Shown here: in pieces, positions 46,419-54,888 of the stretch
Layout: the number at the start of each line of letters is the position of its first letter
Numbering within the stretch: position 1 is the first letter of the stretch
DNA from: Pseudomonas oleovorans subsp. oleovorans
GTDB lineage: Bacteria; Pseudomonadota; Gammaproteobacteria; Pseudomonadales; Pseudomonadaceae
DNA: 64,000 bases
Reading direction: 5' to 3'
NCBI RefSeq assembly: GCF_002197815.1
Contig: NZ_NIUB01000006.1
Coordinates: 102,929 to 166,928, forward strand
Translations under genes and position numbers: made by a program
Notes under the pieces: generated by a model
The model's input: the letters and a program-made list of their open reading frames with translations, nothing else
The model's database searches: none
Told to the model about the DNA's origin: nothing

Positions 46419-47210
46419 ATGACCGACGAGCGGCACAACGCCAGCATCCGCATCCAAGCCTTGCATCCTCAGTACGCCGAAGCGGCCGCCCGATGGGCGT
46501 CACGTCTGGGCCTGGCGCAGGAGGGCGAGACCGAGTTCGCCTTGCAACTGGGTGACGACGGGCTGCAACTGGTCGAGCTGGGCGACAAGGCCCCTGGCCC
46601 GGTACGGGTGGATTTCGTCGAGGGGGCGGCGGCGCATCGGCGCCAGTTCGGCGGCGGCAGTGGGCAGATGATCGCCAAGGCGGTGGGCGTGCAGTCGGGC
46701 ATTCGGCCACGGATTCTCGACGCGACTGCGGGGCTGGGGCGTGACTCGTTCGTGCTGGCCAGCCTGGGCTGCGAGATGACCCTGATCGAGCGCCAGCCGC
46801 TGGTGGCGGCGTTGCTGGAGGACGGCCTGCAGCGTGCGGCACTGAACCTCGATGTGGCGCCCATCGTGGCGCGCATGCGCCTGCTTACCGGTAACGCCAT
46901 CGAGCTGATGCGCAGCTGGCAAGGGGAGGCGCCACAGGTGATCTACCTCGATCCGATGTTCCCGCATCGCGACAAGAGTGCGCTGGTGAAGAAGGAAATG
47001 CGCCTGTTCCGCCCGTTTGTCGGCGATGACCTGGATGCGCCGGCGTTGCTCGAAGCGGCGCTGGCGCTGGCCACTCACCGCGTGGTGGTCAAGCGCCCGC
47101 GCAAGGCCCCGGCCATCGAAGGTGGCAAGCCGGGCTATGTGCTCGAGGGCAAATCCAGCCGTTACGACATCTACCCGAAGAAGAAGCTGGAGCCCGGCGC
47201 TCAGGTGTAA
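46419..47210 (+). CDS. rsmJ: 16S rRNA (guanine-1516-N2)-methyltransferase
   Basis: A 263-residue SAM-dependent methyltransferase of the YhiQ/RsmJ family: [32 protein letters not shown] is the SAM site, and [25 protein letters not shown] the catalytic region. The basic C-terminus [14 protein letters not shown] and [11 protein letters not shown] is typical. ATG 46419 (MTDERHN) is preferred over 46395. Convergent with mexL, four bases between stops. Confidence 0.95.
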   Translation: MTDERHNASIRIQALHPQYAEAAARWASRLGLAQEGETEFALQLGDDGLQLVELGDKAPGPVRVDFVEGAAAHRRQFGGGSGQMIAKAVGVQSGIRPRILDATAGLGRDSFVLASLGCEMTLIERQPLVAALLEDGLQRAALNLDVAPIVARMRLLTGNAIELMRSWQGEAPQVIYLDPMFPHRDKSALVKKEMRLFRPFVGDDLDAPALLEAALALATHRVVVKRPRKAPAIEGGKPGYVLEGKSSRYDIYPKKKLEPGAQV

Positions 47211-47214
47211 GCAG

Positions 47215-47850
47215 TCAGGGTCTGTAGGCGCGCAGGAACAGTTGCACGGCGTCCTGCACGTGATGCTCGGCGGCTTCACCTTCCAGCGGTTCGCCACAAC
47301 CGATCAGCAGGCGAAAGTGCGCGCCGCCCTTGAGCAGGCTGAAGAAGTGATCGGCGGCCAGATGCGGATTATCCAGGCTCAGCAGACCGCGCTTGGCGGC
47401 CTTGCGCAGTAGCACTTCCATCTCTTCCTGCACCCGCTTCGGGCCGGCTTCGTAGAACAGCTGCGACAACTTCGAGCCCTGGCTGGCCAGGTTCACCATC
47501 ATCCGGTGCATTTCTACCGATTCGCGACTGTTGACCAGTGCCAGGAAGCCACGCGCGATTTCCAGGAGCTGGCTTTCCAGCGGCACGTTATCCGGCAGTT
47601 CGAACAGCAGTTCGGGAAGCTGCTCTTCGCACTTGGCCTTGATCGCCGCGGAGAACAGGGTCTCCTTGTCGGTGAAATGGCTGTACACCGTGAGCTTGGA
47701 AACCCCAGCCTCGGCGGCGATGGCGTCCATGCTGCTGCCGTCGTAACCATTACGCAGGAACAGGCTCTTGGCCGCCTCGAGGATGGCACGACGTTTGGCG
47801 GGATCCTTTGGTCGGCCGGGGCCGGAAGGTTGTAACAACTTGTCAGGCAT
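47215..47850 (-). CDS. mexL: TetR-family repressor, MexL-like
   Basis: A 211-residue TetR regulator divergent from mexJK, the same arrangement and size as MexL of P. aeruginosa, which represses mexJK and itself. The helix-turn-helix lies at about residues 20-65 (RRAILEAAKSLFLRNGYDGSSMDAIAAEAGVSKLTVYSHFTDKETLFSAAI). The C-terminal half binds an unknown inducer. The symbol rests on context plus overall likeness. A related TetR gene (PA3679 type) could be the true match. Confidence 0.8.
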   Translation of the reverse strand: MPDKLLQPSGPGRPKDPAKRRAILEAAKSLFLRNGYDGSSMDAIAAEAGVSKLTVYSHFTDKETLFSAAIKAKCEEQLPELLFELPDNVPLESQLLEIARGFLALVNSRESVEMHRMMVNLASQGSKLSQLFYEAGPKRVQEEMEVLLRKAAKRGLLSLDNPHLAADHFFSLLKGGAHFRLLIGCGEPLEGEAAEHHVQDAVQLFLRAYRP

Positions 47851-47941
47851 TGGCGGATTTTAATACTGGACTGGTGAGTTTGCTATTTTTGCTATACCCG
47901 CCAGTACAAATATTCCAAACCTTCTCTGAAAGGTCTTACAC
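47851..47941. promoter_or_regulatory. mexL-mexJ divergent control region
   Basis: 91 bases with both promoters. Inverted half-sites TACTGG (47864-47869) and CCAGTA (47901-47906) stand 31 bases apart, around an AT-rich centre with a direct repeat (TTTGCTATTTTTGCTATA at about 47879-47896). The half-sites are a candidate repressor operator. The plus-strand -10 could be TATACC inside the repeat. Confidence 0.45.
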
Positions 47942-49045
47942 ATGTCTCGCCATGCTCTCCCGCTTGTTGCTTCTCTGGGTCTCGTCTTCCTGCTGTCTGC
48001 CTGCGGTAACGGTGAACAGGCGGAACAACCGATCCGTCCTGCCATGGTGGTGCAGCCGCAGCCGGCTACTGCGCTGGTCGACAGCTATCCGGGCGAGGTG
48101 CGTGCACGTTACGAGCCGGAGCTGGCCTTCCGTATCGCCGGCAAGGTGAGCAAGCGCATGGTGGATGTCGGCGACCGGGTGAAGAAGGATCAGCCACTGG
48201 CCGAGCTGGACCCGCAGGACGTGCGCCTGCAGCTGGAAGCCATCCGCGCGCAAATGGCGGCCGCTGAGGCCAACCTGCAGACCGTGCGCGCCGAGCGTGA
48301 GCGCTACAAGGCGCTGCTTGGGCGCAATCTGGTCAGCCGCTCGCAGTTCGACAACGTCGAGAATCAGTACCGTGCTGGCGAAGCGCGTCTGAAACAGGTC
48401 AAGGCCGAGTACGACGTGGCCCGCAATCAGACCGACTATGCCGTGCTGCGGGCCTCGCAGGACGGCGTGATCGCCCGTCGTGCGGTCGAGGTGGGGCAGG
48501 TGGTGGCGGCTGGTCAGACGGTGTTCACTCTGGCTGCCGACGGTGAGCGTGAGGTGTCGATCAGCCTGCCGGAGCAGAGCTTTGGTCGTTTCGAGATTGG
48601 TCAGGTGGTCGAGGTGGAACTCTGGTCGCAGCCCGATCAGCGTTTCCCCGGACGCATCCGCGAGATGGCGCCGGCGGCCGATCCACAGTCGCGCACTTTC
48701 GCCGCCCGTGTCGCGTTCACCGAAGGCAAGGTGCCGGCGGAGTTGGGGCAGAGCGCGCGGGTATTCATCGCCAGCAATGGCGAGGTACCGCTGGCGGTGC
48801 CGCTGTCGGCACTCAGCGCCGAGCAGGACCAGGCGTTCGTCTGGGTCGTGGACCCCAAGGAGCACACTGTGCAACGCCGCCCGGTGCGCGTCGGCGCTTA
48901 TGGTGATGACCGGGTTCCGGTGCTGGAGGGGCTCGCCGCTTCCGATTGGGTAGTCGCCGCCGGGGTGCAGATTCTTCGCGAAGGCCAGCAGGTACGCCCG
49001 GTCGATCGCGACAACCGCAACGTCGAACTGGCCGCCGAGGAGTAA
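47942..49045 (+). CDS. mexJ: RND efflux periplasmic adaptor (MexJ-like)
   Basis: A 367-residue membrane fusion protein, the same length as MexJ. It has a lipoprotein signal (LPLVASLGLVFLLSAC, Cys21), barrel-sandwich halves around a coiled-coil hairpin (about 90-150: QLEAIRAQMAAAEANLQTVRAERERYKALLGRNLVSRSQFDNVENQYRAGEARLKQ) and then the beta-barrel and membrane-proximal domains. It links the inner-membrane pump MexK to an outer-membrane channel. In P. aeruginosa MexJK exports triclosan via OpmH and erythromycin via OprM. No channel gene is present here. mexK starts six bases after the stop. Confidence 0.9.
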   Translation: MSRHALPLVASLGLVFLLSACGNGEQAEQPIRPAMVVQPQPATALVDSYPGEVRARYEPELAFRIAGKVSKRMVDVGDRVKKDQPLAELDPQDVRLQLEAIRAQMAAAEANLQTVRAERERYKALLGRNLVSRSQFDNVENQYRAGEARLKQVKAEYDVARNQTDYAVLRASQDGVIARRAVEVGQVVAAGQTVFTLAADGEREVSISLPEQSFGRFEIGQVVEVELWSQPDQRFPGRIREMAPAADPQSRTFAARVAFTEGKVPAELGQSARVFIASNGEVPLAVPLSALSAEQDQAFVWVVDPKEHTVQRRPVRVGAYGDDRVPVLEGLAASDWVVAAGVQILREGQQVRPVDRDNRNVELAAEE

Positions 49046-49051
49046 GCCCGC

Positions 49052-52000
49052 ATGAGCTTCAACCTGTCTGCCTGGGCGCTGCGCCATCGCCAGATCGTCC
49101 TCTACATCATGCTGCTGTTCGCCGTGGTCGGCGCGCTTTCCTATACCAAGCTGGGGCAGAGCGAGGATCCGCCGTTCACCTTCAAGGCCATGGTGATTCG
49201 CACCAACTGGCCGGGCGCCAGCGCCGAAGAGGTATCGCGCCAGGTCACCGAGCGCATCGAGAAGAAGCTGATGGAGACCGGTGAGTACGATCGCATCACC
49301 AGTTTCTCCCGTCCGGGCGAGTCGCAAGTGACCTTCGTAGCACGCGACTCCATGCGCAGCTCGGAGATTCCCGAGCTGTGGTATCAGGTGCGCAAGAAGA
49401 TCAGCGACATCCGCCACACGCTGCCGCCCGGCATCCAGGGGCCGTTCTTCAATGACGAGTTCGGCACCACCTTCGGCAATATTTATGCGCTGACCGGCAA
49501 CGGTTTCGACTATGCCGTGCTCAAGGACTACGCCGACCGCCTGCAGTTGCAACTGCAGCGGGTCAAGGATGTGGGCAAGGTCGAGCTGGTGGGACTGCAG
49601 GACGAGAAAATCTGGATCGAACTGTCCAACACCAAGCTAGCGACCCTAGGTTTGCCACTGTCTGCCGTGCAGCAGGCGCTGGAGGCGCAGAATGCGGTGG
49701 CGGCTGCCGGTTTCTTCGAAACCGCCAGCGAGCGTATTCAACTGCGGGTGACCGGGCGCTTCCAATCGGTGGAGGAAATTCGCGATTTTCCCATTCGCGT
49801 TGCTGATCGCACCTTCCGCATTGCTGACGTTGCCGAGGTCAAGCGCGGTTTCAACGACCCACCCGCGCCGCGCATGCGCTTCATGGGCGAGGACGCCATC
49901 GGCATCGCTGTGGCAATGAAGGACGGCGGCGACATTCTGGTGCTGGGCAAGGCACTTGAAGGTGAGTTCGCCCGCCTGCAACAGACGCTGCCGCTGGGCA
50001 TGGAGCTGCGCAAGGTGTCGGATCAGCCGGCAGCGGTGAAGACCGGCGTGGGCGAGTTCGTCAAGGTGCTGGTGGAGGCGTTGGTGATCGTGCTCGCGGT
50101 CAGCTTTTTCTCCCTCGGTCTGCGCACCGGCCTGGTGGTGGCGCTGGTGATCCCGCTGGTGTTGGCGATGACCTTCGCCGCCATGTATTACTTGGGGATA
50201 GGCCTGCACAAGATTTCTCTCGGTGCGCTGGTGCTCGGCCTCGGCCTGCTGGTGGACGACGCGATCATCGCGGTGGAGATGATGGCGATCAAGATGGAGC
50301 AGGGCTACGACCGCTTCAAGGCGGCCAGCTTCGCCTGGACCAGTACCGCCTTTCCGATGCTCACCGGCACGCTGATTACCGCGGCCGGGTTCCTGCCCAT
50401 CGCCACCGCGCAGTCCGGTACGGGTGAGTACACCCGGTCGATCTTCCAGGTGGTGGCCATTTCGCTGATCGCCTCATGGATCGCGGCGGTGATGTTCGTG
50501 CCCTATCTGGGCGACAAGCTGCTGCCCGATCTGGCCAAACTGCATGCGGCGAAACACGGTGGCAGCGCAGGCGGTCATGACCCTTATTCGACGCCGTTCT
50601 ACCGCCGTGTTCGCGCCACGGTGCAATGGTGCGTGCGTCGTCGCGGCATCGTGATCCTGCTGACCGTTGCGTTGTTCGTCGCCTCTGTGTTGCTGTTTCG
50701 CTTCGTGCCGCAACAGTTCTTCCCGGCCTCCGGGCGCCTGGAGCTGATGGTCGACATCAAGCTGGAGGAGGGCGCCTCGCTGAGCGCCACCGAGGCCGAA
50801 GTGCATCGTCTGGAGAAGCTGCTCAAGGAGCAGCCCGGCATCGACAACTACGTGGCCTATGTTGGCACCGGCTCACCGCGTTTCTATCTGCCGCTGGATC
50901 AACAATTGCCGGCGGCAAGCTTTGCACAGTTCGTGGTACTGGCCAAAAGCATCGAAGAGCGCGAGCGCCTGCGTGGTTGGCTGATCAAGGTGATGAACGA
51001 CGAGTTCCCGACCCTGCGTAGCCGCGTCAGCCGCCTGGAGAACGGGCCGCCCGTGGGCTACCCGATCCAGTTCCGCGTCAGCGGCGAGCATATCGACGAG
51101 GTGCGTGCCCTGGCCCGTCAGGTGGCGGACAAGGTGCGCGAGAACCCGCATGTGGTGAACGTGCACCTGGACTGGGAGGAGCCGAGCAAGGTGGTGATCC
51201 TCAATATCGATCAGGATCGTGCCCGTGCCCTGGGGGTCAACACCGCCGAGCTGTCGCGCTTCCTGCAAGGCTCGCTGTCCGGCACCAGCGTCAGCCAGTA
51301 CCGTGAGGGCAATGAGCTGATCGAGATTCTCCAGCGTGGTACACCGCAGGAGCGCAAGGCGCTGAGTCTGTTGCCGAGTCTGGCGGTGCCGACTGACAGC
51401 GGCCGCAGTGTGGCGCTGTCGCAGGTGGCGACGCTGGAATACGGCTTCGAGGAAGGCATCATCTGGCACCGCAATCGCCTGCCCAACGTCACCGTGCGTG
51501 CCGACGTCTATGGCAAGCAGCAGCCGGCCAGTCTGACCCAGCAGATCCTGCCGACGCTGGACCCGATCCGCGCGGAACTGCCTGCGGGTTATCTGCTGGA
51601 GGTCGGCGGCACGGTGGAGGACTCGCAACGCGGACAGAAATCGGTGAACGCCGGTATCCCGCTGTTCATCGTGGTGGTGCTGACGCTGCTGATGCTGCAG
51701 CTGAAAAGCTTCTCGCGCTCGGCGATGGTGTTTCTCACCGCGCCACTTGGCCTGATCGGCGTCACCCTGTTCCTGCTGATCTTCCGCCAGCCGTTCGGCT
51801 TCGTTGCCATGCTCGGCACCATCGCCCTGGCCGGGATGATCATGCGTAACTCGGTGATCCTGGTCGATCAGATCGAGCAGGACATCAGCCACGGTCTGGA
51901 TCGTTGGCACGCCGTTATCGAGGCCACGGTGCGCCGTTTCCGTCCTATCGTGCTCACTGCACTGGCGGCGGTGTTGGCGATGATTCCGCTGTCGCGCAGC

Positions 52001-52126
52001 GTGTTTTTCGGGCCGATGGCGGTAGCGATCATGGGCGGGCTGGTGGTGGCCACGGCATTGACCCTATTGTTCCTGCCGGCGCTGTATGCGGCGTGGTTCC
52101 GGGTCAAGGAAAACGAGGCGCAGTAA
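49052..52126 (+). CDS. mexK: RND efflux transporter, HAE1-type (MexK-like)
   Basis: A 1024-residue proton-driven pump with 12 membrane helices and two large periplasmic loops. N-terminal FNLSAWALRHRQIVLYIMLLFAVVGALSY starts helix 1. Helix 4 has LGLGLLVDDAIIAVEMMAIKMEQG, the conserved paired acidic residues of the proton relay, and the C-terminal half repeats the pattern (GMIMRNSVILVDQIEQD). GAGGAG precedes ATG 49052 inside the end of mexJ. The inverted-repeat terminator beyond it is interrupted by the 158-bp element. Confidence 0.92.
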   Translation: MSFNLSAWALRHRQIVLYIMLLFAVVGALSYTKLGQSEDPPFTFKAMVIRTNWPGASAEEVSRQVTERIEKKLMETGEYDRITSFSRPGESQVTFVARDSMRSSEIPELWYQVRKKISDIRHTLPPGIQGPFFNDEFGTTFGNIYALTGNGFDYAVLKDYADRLQLQLQRVKDVGKVELVGLQDEKIWIELSNTKLATLGLPLSAVQQALEAQNAVAAAGFFETASERIQLRVTGRFQSVEEIRDFPIRVADRTFRIADVAEVKRGFNDPPAPRMRFMGEDAIGIAVAMKDGGDILVLGKALEGEFARLQQTLPLGMELRKVSDQPAAVKTGVGEFVKVLVEALVIVLAVSFFSLGLRTGLVVALVIPLVLAMTFAAMYYLGIGLHKISLGALVLGLGLLVDDAIIAVEMMAIKMEQGYDRFKAASFAWTSTAFPMLTGTLITAAGFLPIATAQSGTGEYTRSIFQVVAISLIASWIAAVMFVPYLGDKLLPDLAKLHAAKHGGSAGGHDPYSTPFYRRVRATVQWCVRRRGIVILLTVALFVASVLLFRFVPQQFFPASGRLELMVDIKLEEGASLSATEAEVHRLEKLLKEQPGIDNYVAYVGTGSPRFYLPLDQQLPAASFAQFVVLAKSIEERERLRGWLIKVMNDEFPTLRSRVSRLENGPPVGYPIQFRVSGEHIDEVRALARQVADKVRENPHVVNVHLDWEEPSKVVILNIDQDRARALGVNTAELSRFLQGSLSGTSVSQYREGNELIEILQRGTPQERKALSLLPSLAVPTDSGRSVALSQVATLEYGFEEGIIWHRNRLPNVTVRADVYGKQQPASLTQQILPTLDPIRAELPAGYLLEVGGTVEDSQRGQKSVNAGIPLFIVVVLTLLMLQLKSFSRSAMVFLTAPLGLIGVTLFLLIFRQPFGFVAMLGTIALAGMIMRNSVILVDQIEQDISHGLDRWHAVIEATVRRFRPIVLTALAAVLAMIPLSRSVFFGPMAVAIMGGLVVATALTLLFLPALYAAWFRVKENEAQ

Positions 52127-52199
52127 GTTGTGGGAGGCGCTTCAGCGGCGACTTGCTATCGCGGCTTGAGTCCCTTCCACGAGATTCTTCATAGCAATA

Positions 52200-52396
52200 A
52201 AAAACGGGAGCCAGTGGCTAATGTCAGTCAGTTAAGCCGTTGCACTCGATCTTTGTAGGAGCCGGCTTGCCGGCGATCCGCCATAAAAAGCATCGCCAGC
52301 AAGCTGGCTCCTACGAAAAGCGCCCCCTCTACTGCAAGTAGGAGGGGGTGGTGACGAACTTATCTGATCAGCATTAAGCCAGTGGCTCCCGTTTTT
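52200..52396. terminator. Bidirectional terminator of mexK and bfr, split by an inserted element
   Basis: The left part AAAAACGGGAGCCAGTGGC (52200-52218) and the right part AGCCAGTGGCTCCCGTTTTT (52377-52396) flank the 158-bp element. Deleting the element and one copy of AGCCAGTGGC leaves a 29-base perfect hairpin: 13-bp stem AAAAACGGGAGCC / GGCTCCCGTTTTT, loop AGT. Its A and T runs on both sides suit termination from both convergent genes. Confidence 0.82.
52219..52376. mobile_element. 158-bp MITE-like element, copy 2, inserted in the mexK/bfr terminator
   Basis: Same length as copy 1 at 31749, with two base differences (position 6 T for C, and one T-to-C change just before the REP-type hairpin). 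It is flanked by a different 10-bp direct repeat, AGCCAGTGGC (52209-52218 and 52377-52386). The ends read TAATGTCAGTCAG...GATCAGCATTA. No coding frame of useful length. The presence of two target duplications of the same size supports the same transposition mechanism. Confidence 0.88.
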
Positions 52397-52413
52397 CGTC
52401 GAGCGGATCGGAC

Positions 52414-52884
52414 TTATTCGTCCATCTGCGACTGCAGGTAGTTCTGCAGGCCGACGGCTTCGATCAGGCTGAGCTGGGTTTCCAGCCAGTCGATGTGATC
52501 TTCTTCGGAGCAGAGGATTTCTTCGAGCAGTTCGCGGCTGGCGTAGTCACCGATGCTCTCGCAATAGGCGATGGCGGCCTTCAGGTCACCGTGGGCCTTG
52601 TGTTCGATCTTCAGGTCGCACTCGAGCATTTCCTTGGTGTTTTCACCGATCAGGATCTTGCCCAGGTCCTGCAGGTTGGGAATACCTTCGAGGAAGAGAA
52701 TGCGCTTGATCAGCTTGTCGGCATGCTTCATCTCGTCGATGGACTCGTGGTACTCGTGCTCGCCGAGTTTCTTCAGGCCCCAATCTTCGTACATGCGCGC
52801 ATGCAGGAAGTACTGGTTGATGGCGACCAGTTCGTTACCAAGAATCTTGTTCAGGTGTTGAATGACCTTCTTGTCGCCTTTCAT
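52414..52884 (-). CDS. bfr: Bacterioferritin (BfrB-type, heme-binding)
   Basis: A 156-residue ferritin subunit that stores iron in a 24-mer. Ferroxidase ligands are seen in [16 protein letters not shown] (E18), [15 protein letters not shown] (E and H) and [19 protein letters not shown]. Met52 in IDEMKH is the axial ligand of the inter-subunit heme, marking the Bfr class. It resembles P. aeruginosa BfrB throughout. Convergent with mexK. No bfd gene is adjacent here. Confidence 0.94.
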   Translation of the reverse strand: MKGDKKVIQHLNKILGNELVAINQYFLHARMYEDWGLKKLGEHEYHESIDEMKHADKLIKRILFLEGIPNLQDLGKILIGENTKEMLECDLKIEHKAHGDLKAAIAYCESIGDYASRELLEEILCSEEDHIDWLETQLSLIEAVGLQNYLQSQMDE

Positions 52885-52941
52885 GACCGCTCCTGCTGCT
52901 TCAATGACCGTGATGACCTCGGATTTTCGGCCTGGTTCTCC

Positions 52942-52973
52942 CTTATGTCAAACTTAAGTGGTTGAAACATAAG
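52942..52973. repeat. Nested palindrome upstream of bfr
   Basis: CTTATGT (52942-52948) and ACATAAG (52967-52973) are complementary and enclose the 8-bp palindrome ACTTAAGT (52952-52959). AT-rich and in the probable promoter region of bfr. It could be a regulator site, but no consensus is matched. Confidence 0.35.
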
Positions 52974-53114
52974 TAAAAATAAAACTGAATAAGAATGTTT
53001 TTATTCCGCATCATGACGCCAAGTTATTGAATCAATGCAATAAAAAAGTTGCTGAAAGTTCTACGCTGACTGAAACGGGGAAGTAACCCCGATATTTTAT
53101 TTTTCCGTGCCCAT

Positions 53115-53137
53115 AAAAAAGCCCCGCAGAGCGGGGC
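53115..53137 (-). terminator. Rho-independent terminator of glpD
   Basis: Read on the minus strand, GCCCCGC (53137 downward) pairs with GCGGGGC over a three-base loop, then TTTTTT (53120-53115). It lies just beyond the glpD stop. Confidence 0.85.
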
Positions 53138-53153
53138 ATGGGGCACGCAGAAT

Positions 53154-54683
53154 TCAGGCAGCGTAAGCCGAATGCGGGTCGCGGCTGTTCAGGTAGTCCT
53201 GGAGGCGGGCCTGCTGCGCCGGGGTCATGAACAGGCCCAGTTTGCTGCGCCGCCAGAGAATGTCGGCACTGCTGCGCGCCCATTCTTCACGGCGCAGGTA
53301 TTCCACTTCGCGGGTGTAAAGCCCGGCACCGAGATGTTCGCCGAGGTCGGTAAGGTTGTGTACGCCATCGAGCAGGCGCCAGGTACGGCTGCCATAGCTG
53401 GTAGCCCAGCGTCTGGCCAGGCTGGTGGGTAGCCAGCCATAGCGTTCGCAGAGCGCTTCGACCAGGGCGCTCAGGCCTTGCAGATCCTCACCACCGGGGA
53501 GCGGGGCGGTGGCTGTCCAGCTCGGCCCCAGGTTGCTGAAATGCGCGGCCAGTTCCTGCATGGCGGACTCGGCCAGCTTGCGATAGGTGGTCAGCTTACC
53601 GCCGAAGACTGAAAGTAGCGGCGCCTCGCCCGGCGCGCCGGAGAGCGAAAGGGTGTAGTCGCGGGTAATGGCCGACGGCTCATCGGATTCGTCATCGCAC
53701 AGTGGGCGCACGCCCGCGAAGCTGTGCAGGACATCGTCGCGACTGAGCTGTTGCTTGAAGTGATCATTGACCACCTTGAGCAGATAGTCGGTTTCCTCGG
53801 CGGTGATCGTCACCTGGGCGGGGTCGCCCTGATATTCGCGATCAGTAGTGCCGATCAGGGTGAAGCGCTCCAGATAAGGAATGGCGAAGACAATGCGACG
53901 GTCTTCGTTCTGCAGGATGTAGGCCTGCTCACCGTCATACAGGCGCGGCACGACGATATGGCTGCCCTGGATCAGGCGAATGCCGTACGGCGATTGCTGC
54001 TTGAGGTCTTCACGGATGAAGCGCGCGACCCAGGGGCCGGCAGCGTTGACCAGAGCGCGGGCGCGAATGGACAGCAGGCTGCCGTCGCTGCGCTCCAGGT
54101 GGATATGCCACAGGCCCTTGCTGCGCCGCGCACTGACGCAGCGAGTGCGCGTGTGGATGTGCGCGCCTTTTTCCCGCGCGGCCATGGCGTTGAGCACCAC
54201 CAGGCGAGCATCGTCCACCCAGCAGTCGGAATATTCGAAACCGCGGCTGATCTCCGCTTTCAACGGGCTACCGGCGCCGAAGCGCACGCCGCGCGAAGCC
54301 GGCAGGCGCTTGCGCTTGCCCAGGTGGTCGTAGAGGAACAGGCCGGCGCGGATCATCCAGGCCGGACGCAGGTGTGGGCGGTGCGGCAGAACGAAGCGCA
54401 TCGGTTTGACGATATGCGGCGCCTTGGCCAGCAACACTTCGCGCTCGGCCAGGGCCTCACGTACCAGGCGGAACTCGTGGTGCTCCAGGTAGCGCAGGCC
54501 GCCATGGATCAGTTTGCTGCTGGCAGATGAAGTATGGCTGGCCAGGTCGTCCTTTTCACAAAGGAACACGGACAGGCCGCGGCCGGCTGCATCGGCGGCG
54601 ATGCCCACACCATTGATACCGCCGCCAACGACGGCGAGGTCATAGACTTCCGCAACGGGGCTGGCGAACTGGTCGTGGGGCAT
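53154..54683 (-). CDS. glpD: Aerobic glycerol-3-phosphate dehydrogenase
   Basis: A 509-residue membrane-associated FAD enzyme that oxidises glycerol-3-phosphate to DHAP and feeds electrons to ubiquinone. FAD-binding YDLAVVGGGINGVGIAADAAGRGLSVFLCEKDDLASHTSSASSKLIHGGLRYLE is at the N-terminus, with FGGKLTTYRKLAE near residue 350. ATG 54683 (MPHDQFASPVAEVYD) is chosen. The longer frame to 54725 starts at GTG and would overlap the likely GlpR operator. Transcribed in the same direction as glpR, 205 bases downstream of it. Confidence 0.96.
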   Translation of the reverse strand: MPHDQFASPVAEVYDLAVVGGGINGVGIAADAAGRGLSVFLCEKDDLASHTSSASSKLIHGGLRYLEHHEFRLVREALAEREVLLAKAPHIVKPMRFVLPHRPHLRPAWMIRAGLFLYDHLGKRKRLPASRGVRFGAGSPLKAEISRGFEYSDCWVDDARLVVLNAMAAREKGAHIHTRTRCVSARRSKGLWHIHLERSDGSLLSIRARALVNAAGPWVARFIREDLKQQSPYGIRLIQGSHIVVPRLYDGEQAYILQNEDRRIVFAIPYLERFTLIGTTDREYQGDPAQVTITAEETDYLLKVVNDHFKQQLSRDDVLHSFAGVRPLCDDESDEPSAITRDYTLSLSGAPGEAPLLSVFGGKLTTYRKLAESAMQELAAHFSNLGPSWTATAPLPGGEDLQGLSALVEALCERYGWLPTSLARRWATSYGSRTWRLLDGVHNLTDLGEHLGAGLYTREVEYLRREEWARSSADILWRRSKLGLFMTPAQQARLQDYLNSRDPHSAYAA

Positions 54684-54716
54684 GTAGTACGCTCGGCTGT
54701 TGGATTCGAATGTGGT

Positions 54717-54736
54717 TATGTTCACTTTCGAAAATA
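54717..54736. promoter_or_regulatory. Candidate GlpR operator upstream of glpD
   Basis: TATGTTCACTTTCGAAAATA matches the E. coli GlpR consensus WATGTTCGWWWWCGAACATW at about 17 of 20 positions. A further half site, ATTCGAA, lies at about 54702-54708. It is 34 bases before the glpD start, where repression would be expected. Identity is by eye. Confidence 0.55.
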
Positions 54737-54813
54737 TGCTAGACGAAGATGCGCAGCTTCGCTACCCCGGCACGCGATTGCGCGCCGAGCGGTAGTTAAG
54801 AGGTGGGTTTGCA

Positions 54814-54866
54814 GTAGGGCGGGTGCAACCCGCCGATACGTTGCTGGCGGGTTGCACCCGCCCTAC
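54814..54866. repeat. GGGCGGGTGCAACCCGCC palindromic repeat, copy 3
   Basis: GTAGGGCGGGTGCAACCCGCC (54814-54834) is perfectly complementary to 54846-54866 with an 11-base loop. It lies between glpR and glpD. Same repeat as at 21469 and 45322. Confidence 0.8.
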
Positions 54867-54888
54867 GCGATAGCCGTCGAGAGACCAA

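Noticed and set aside
47936..49552. Minus-strand frame (538 codons) antisense to mexJ and mexK
   Set aside because: Shadow of two certain genes, with no recognisable domain.
52885..53110. Fur box upstream of bfr
   Set aside because: AT-rich stretches are present, but none approaches the GATAATGATAATCATTATC consensus.
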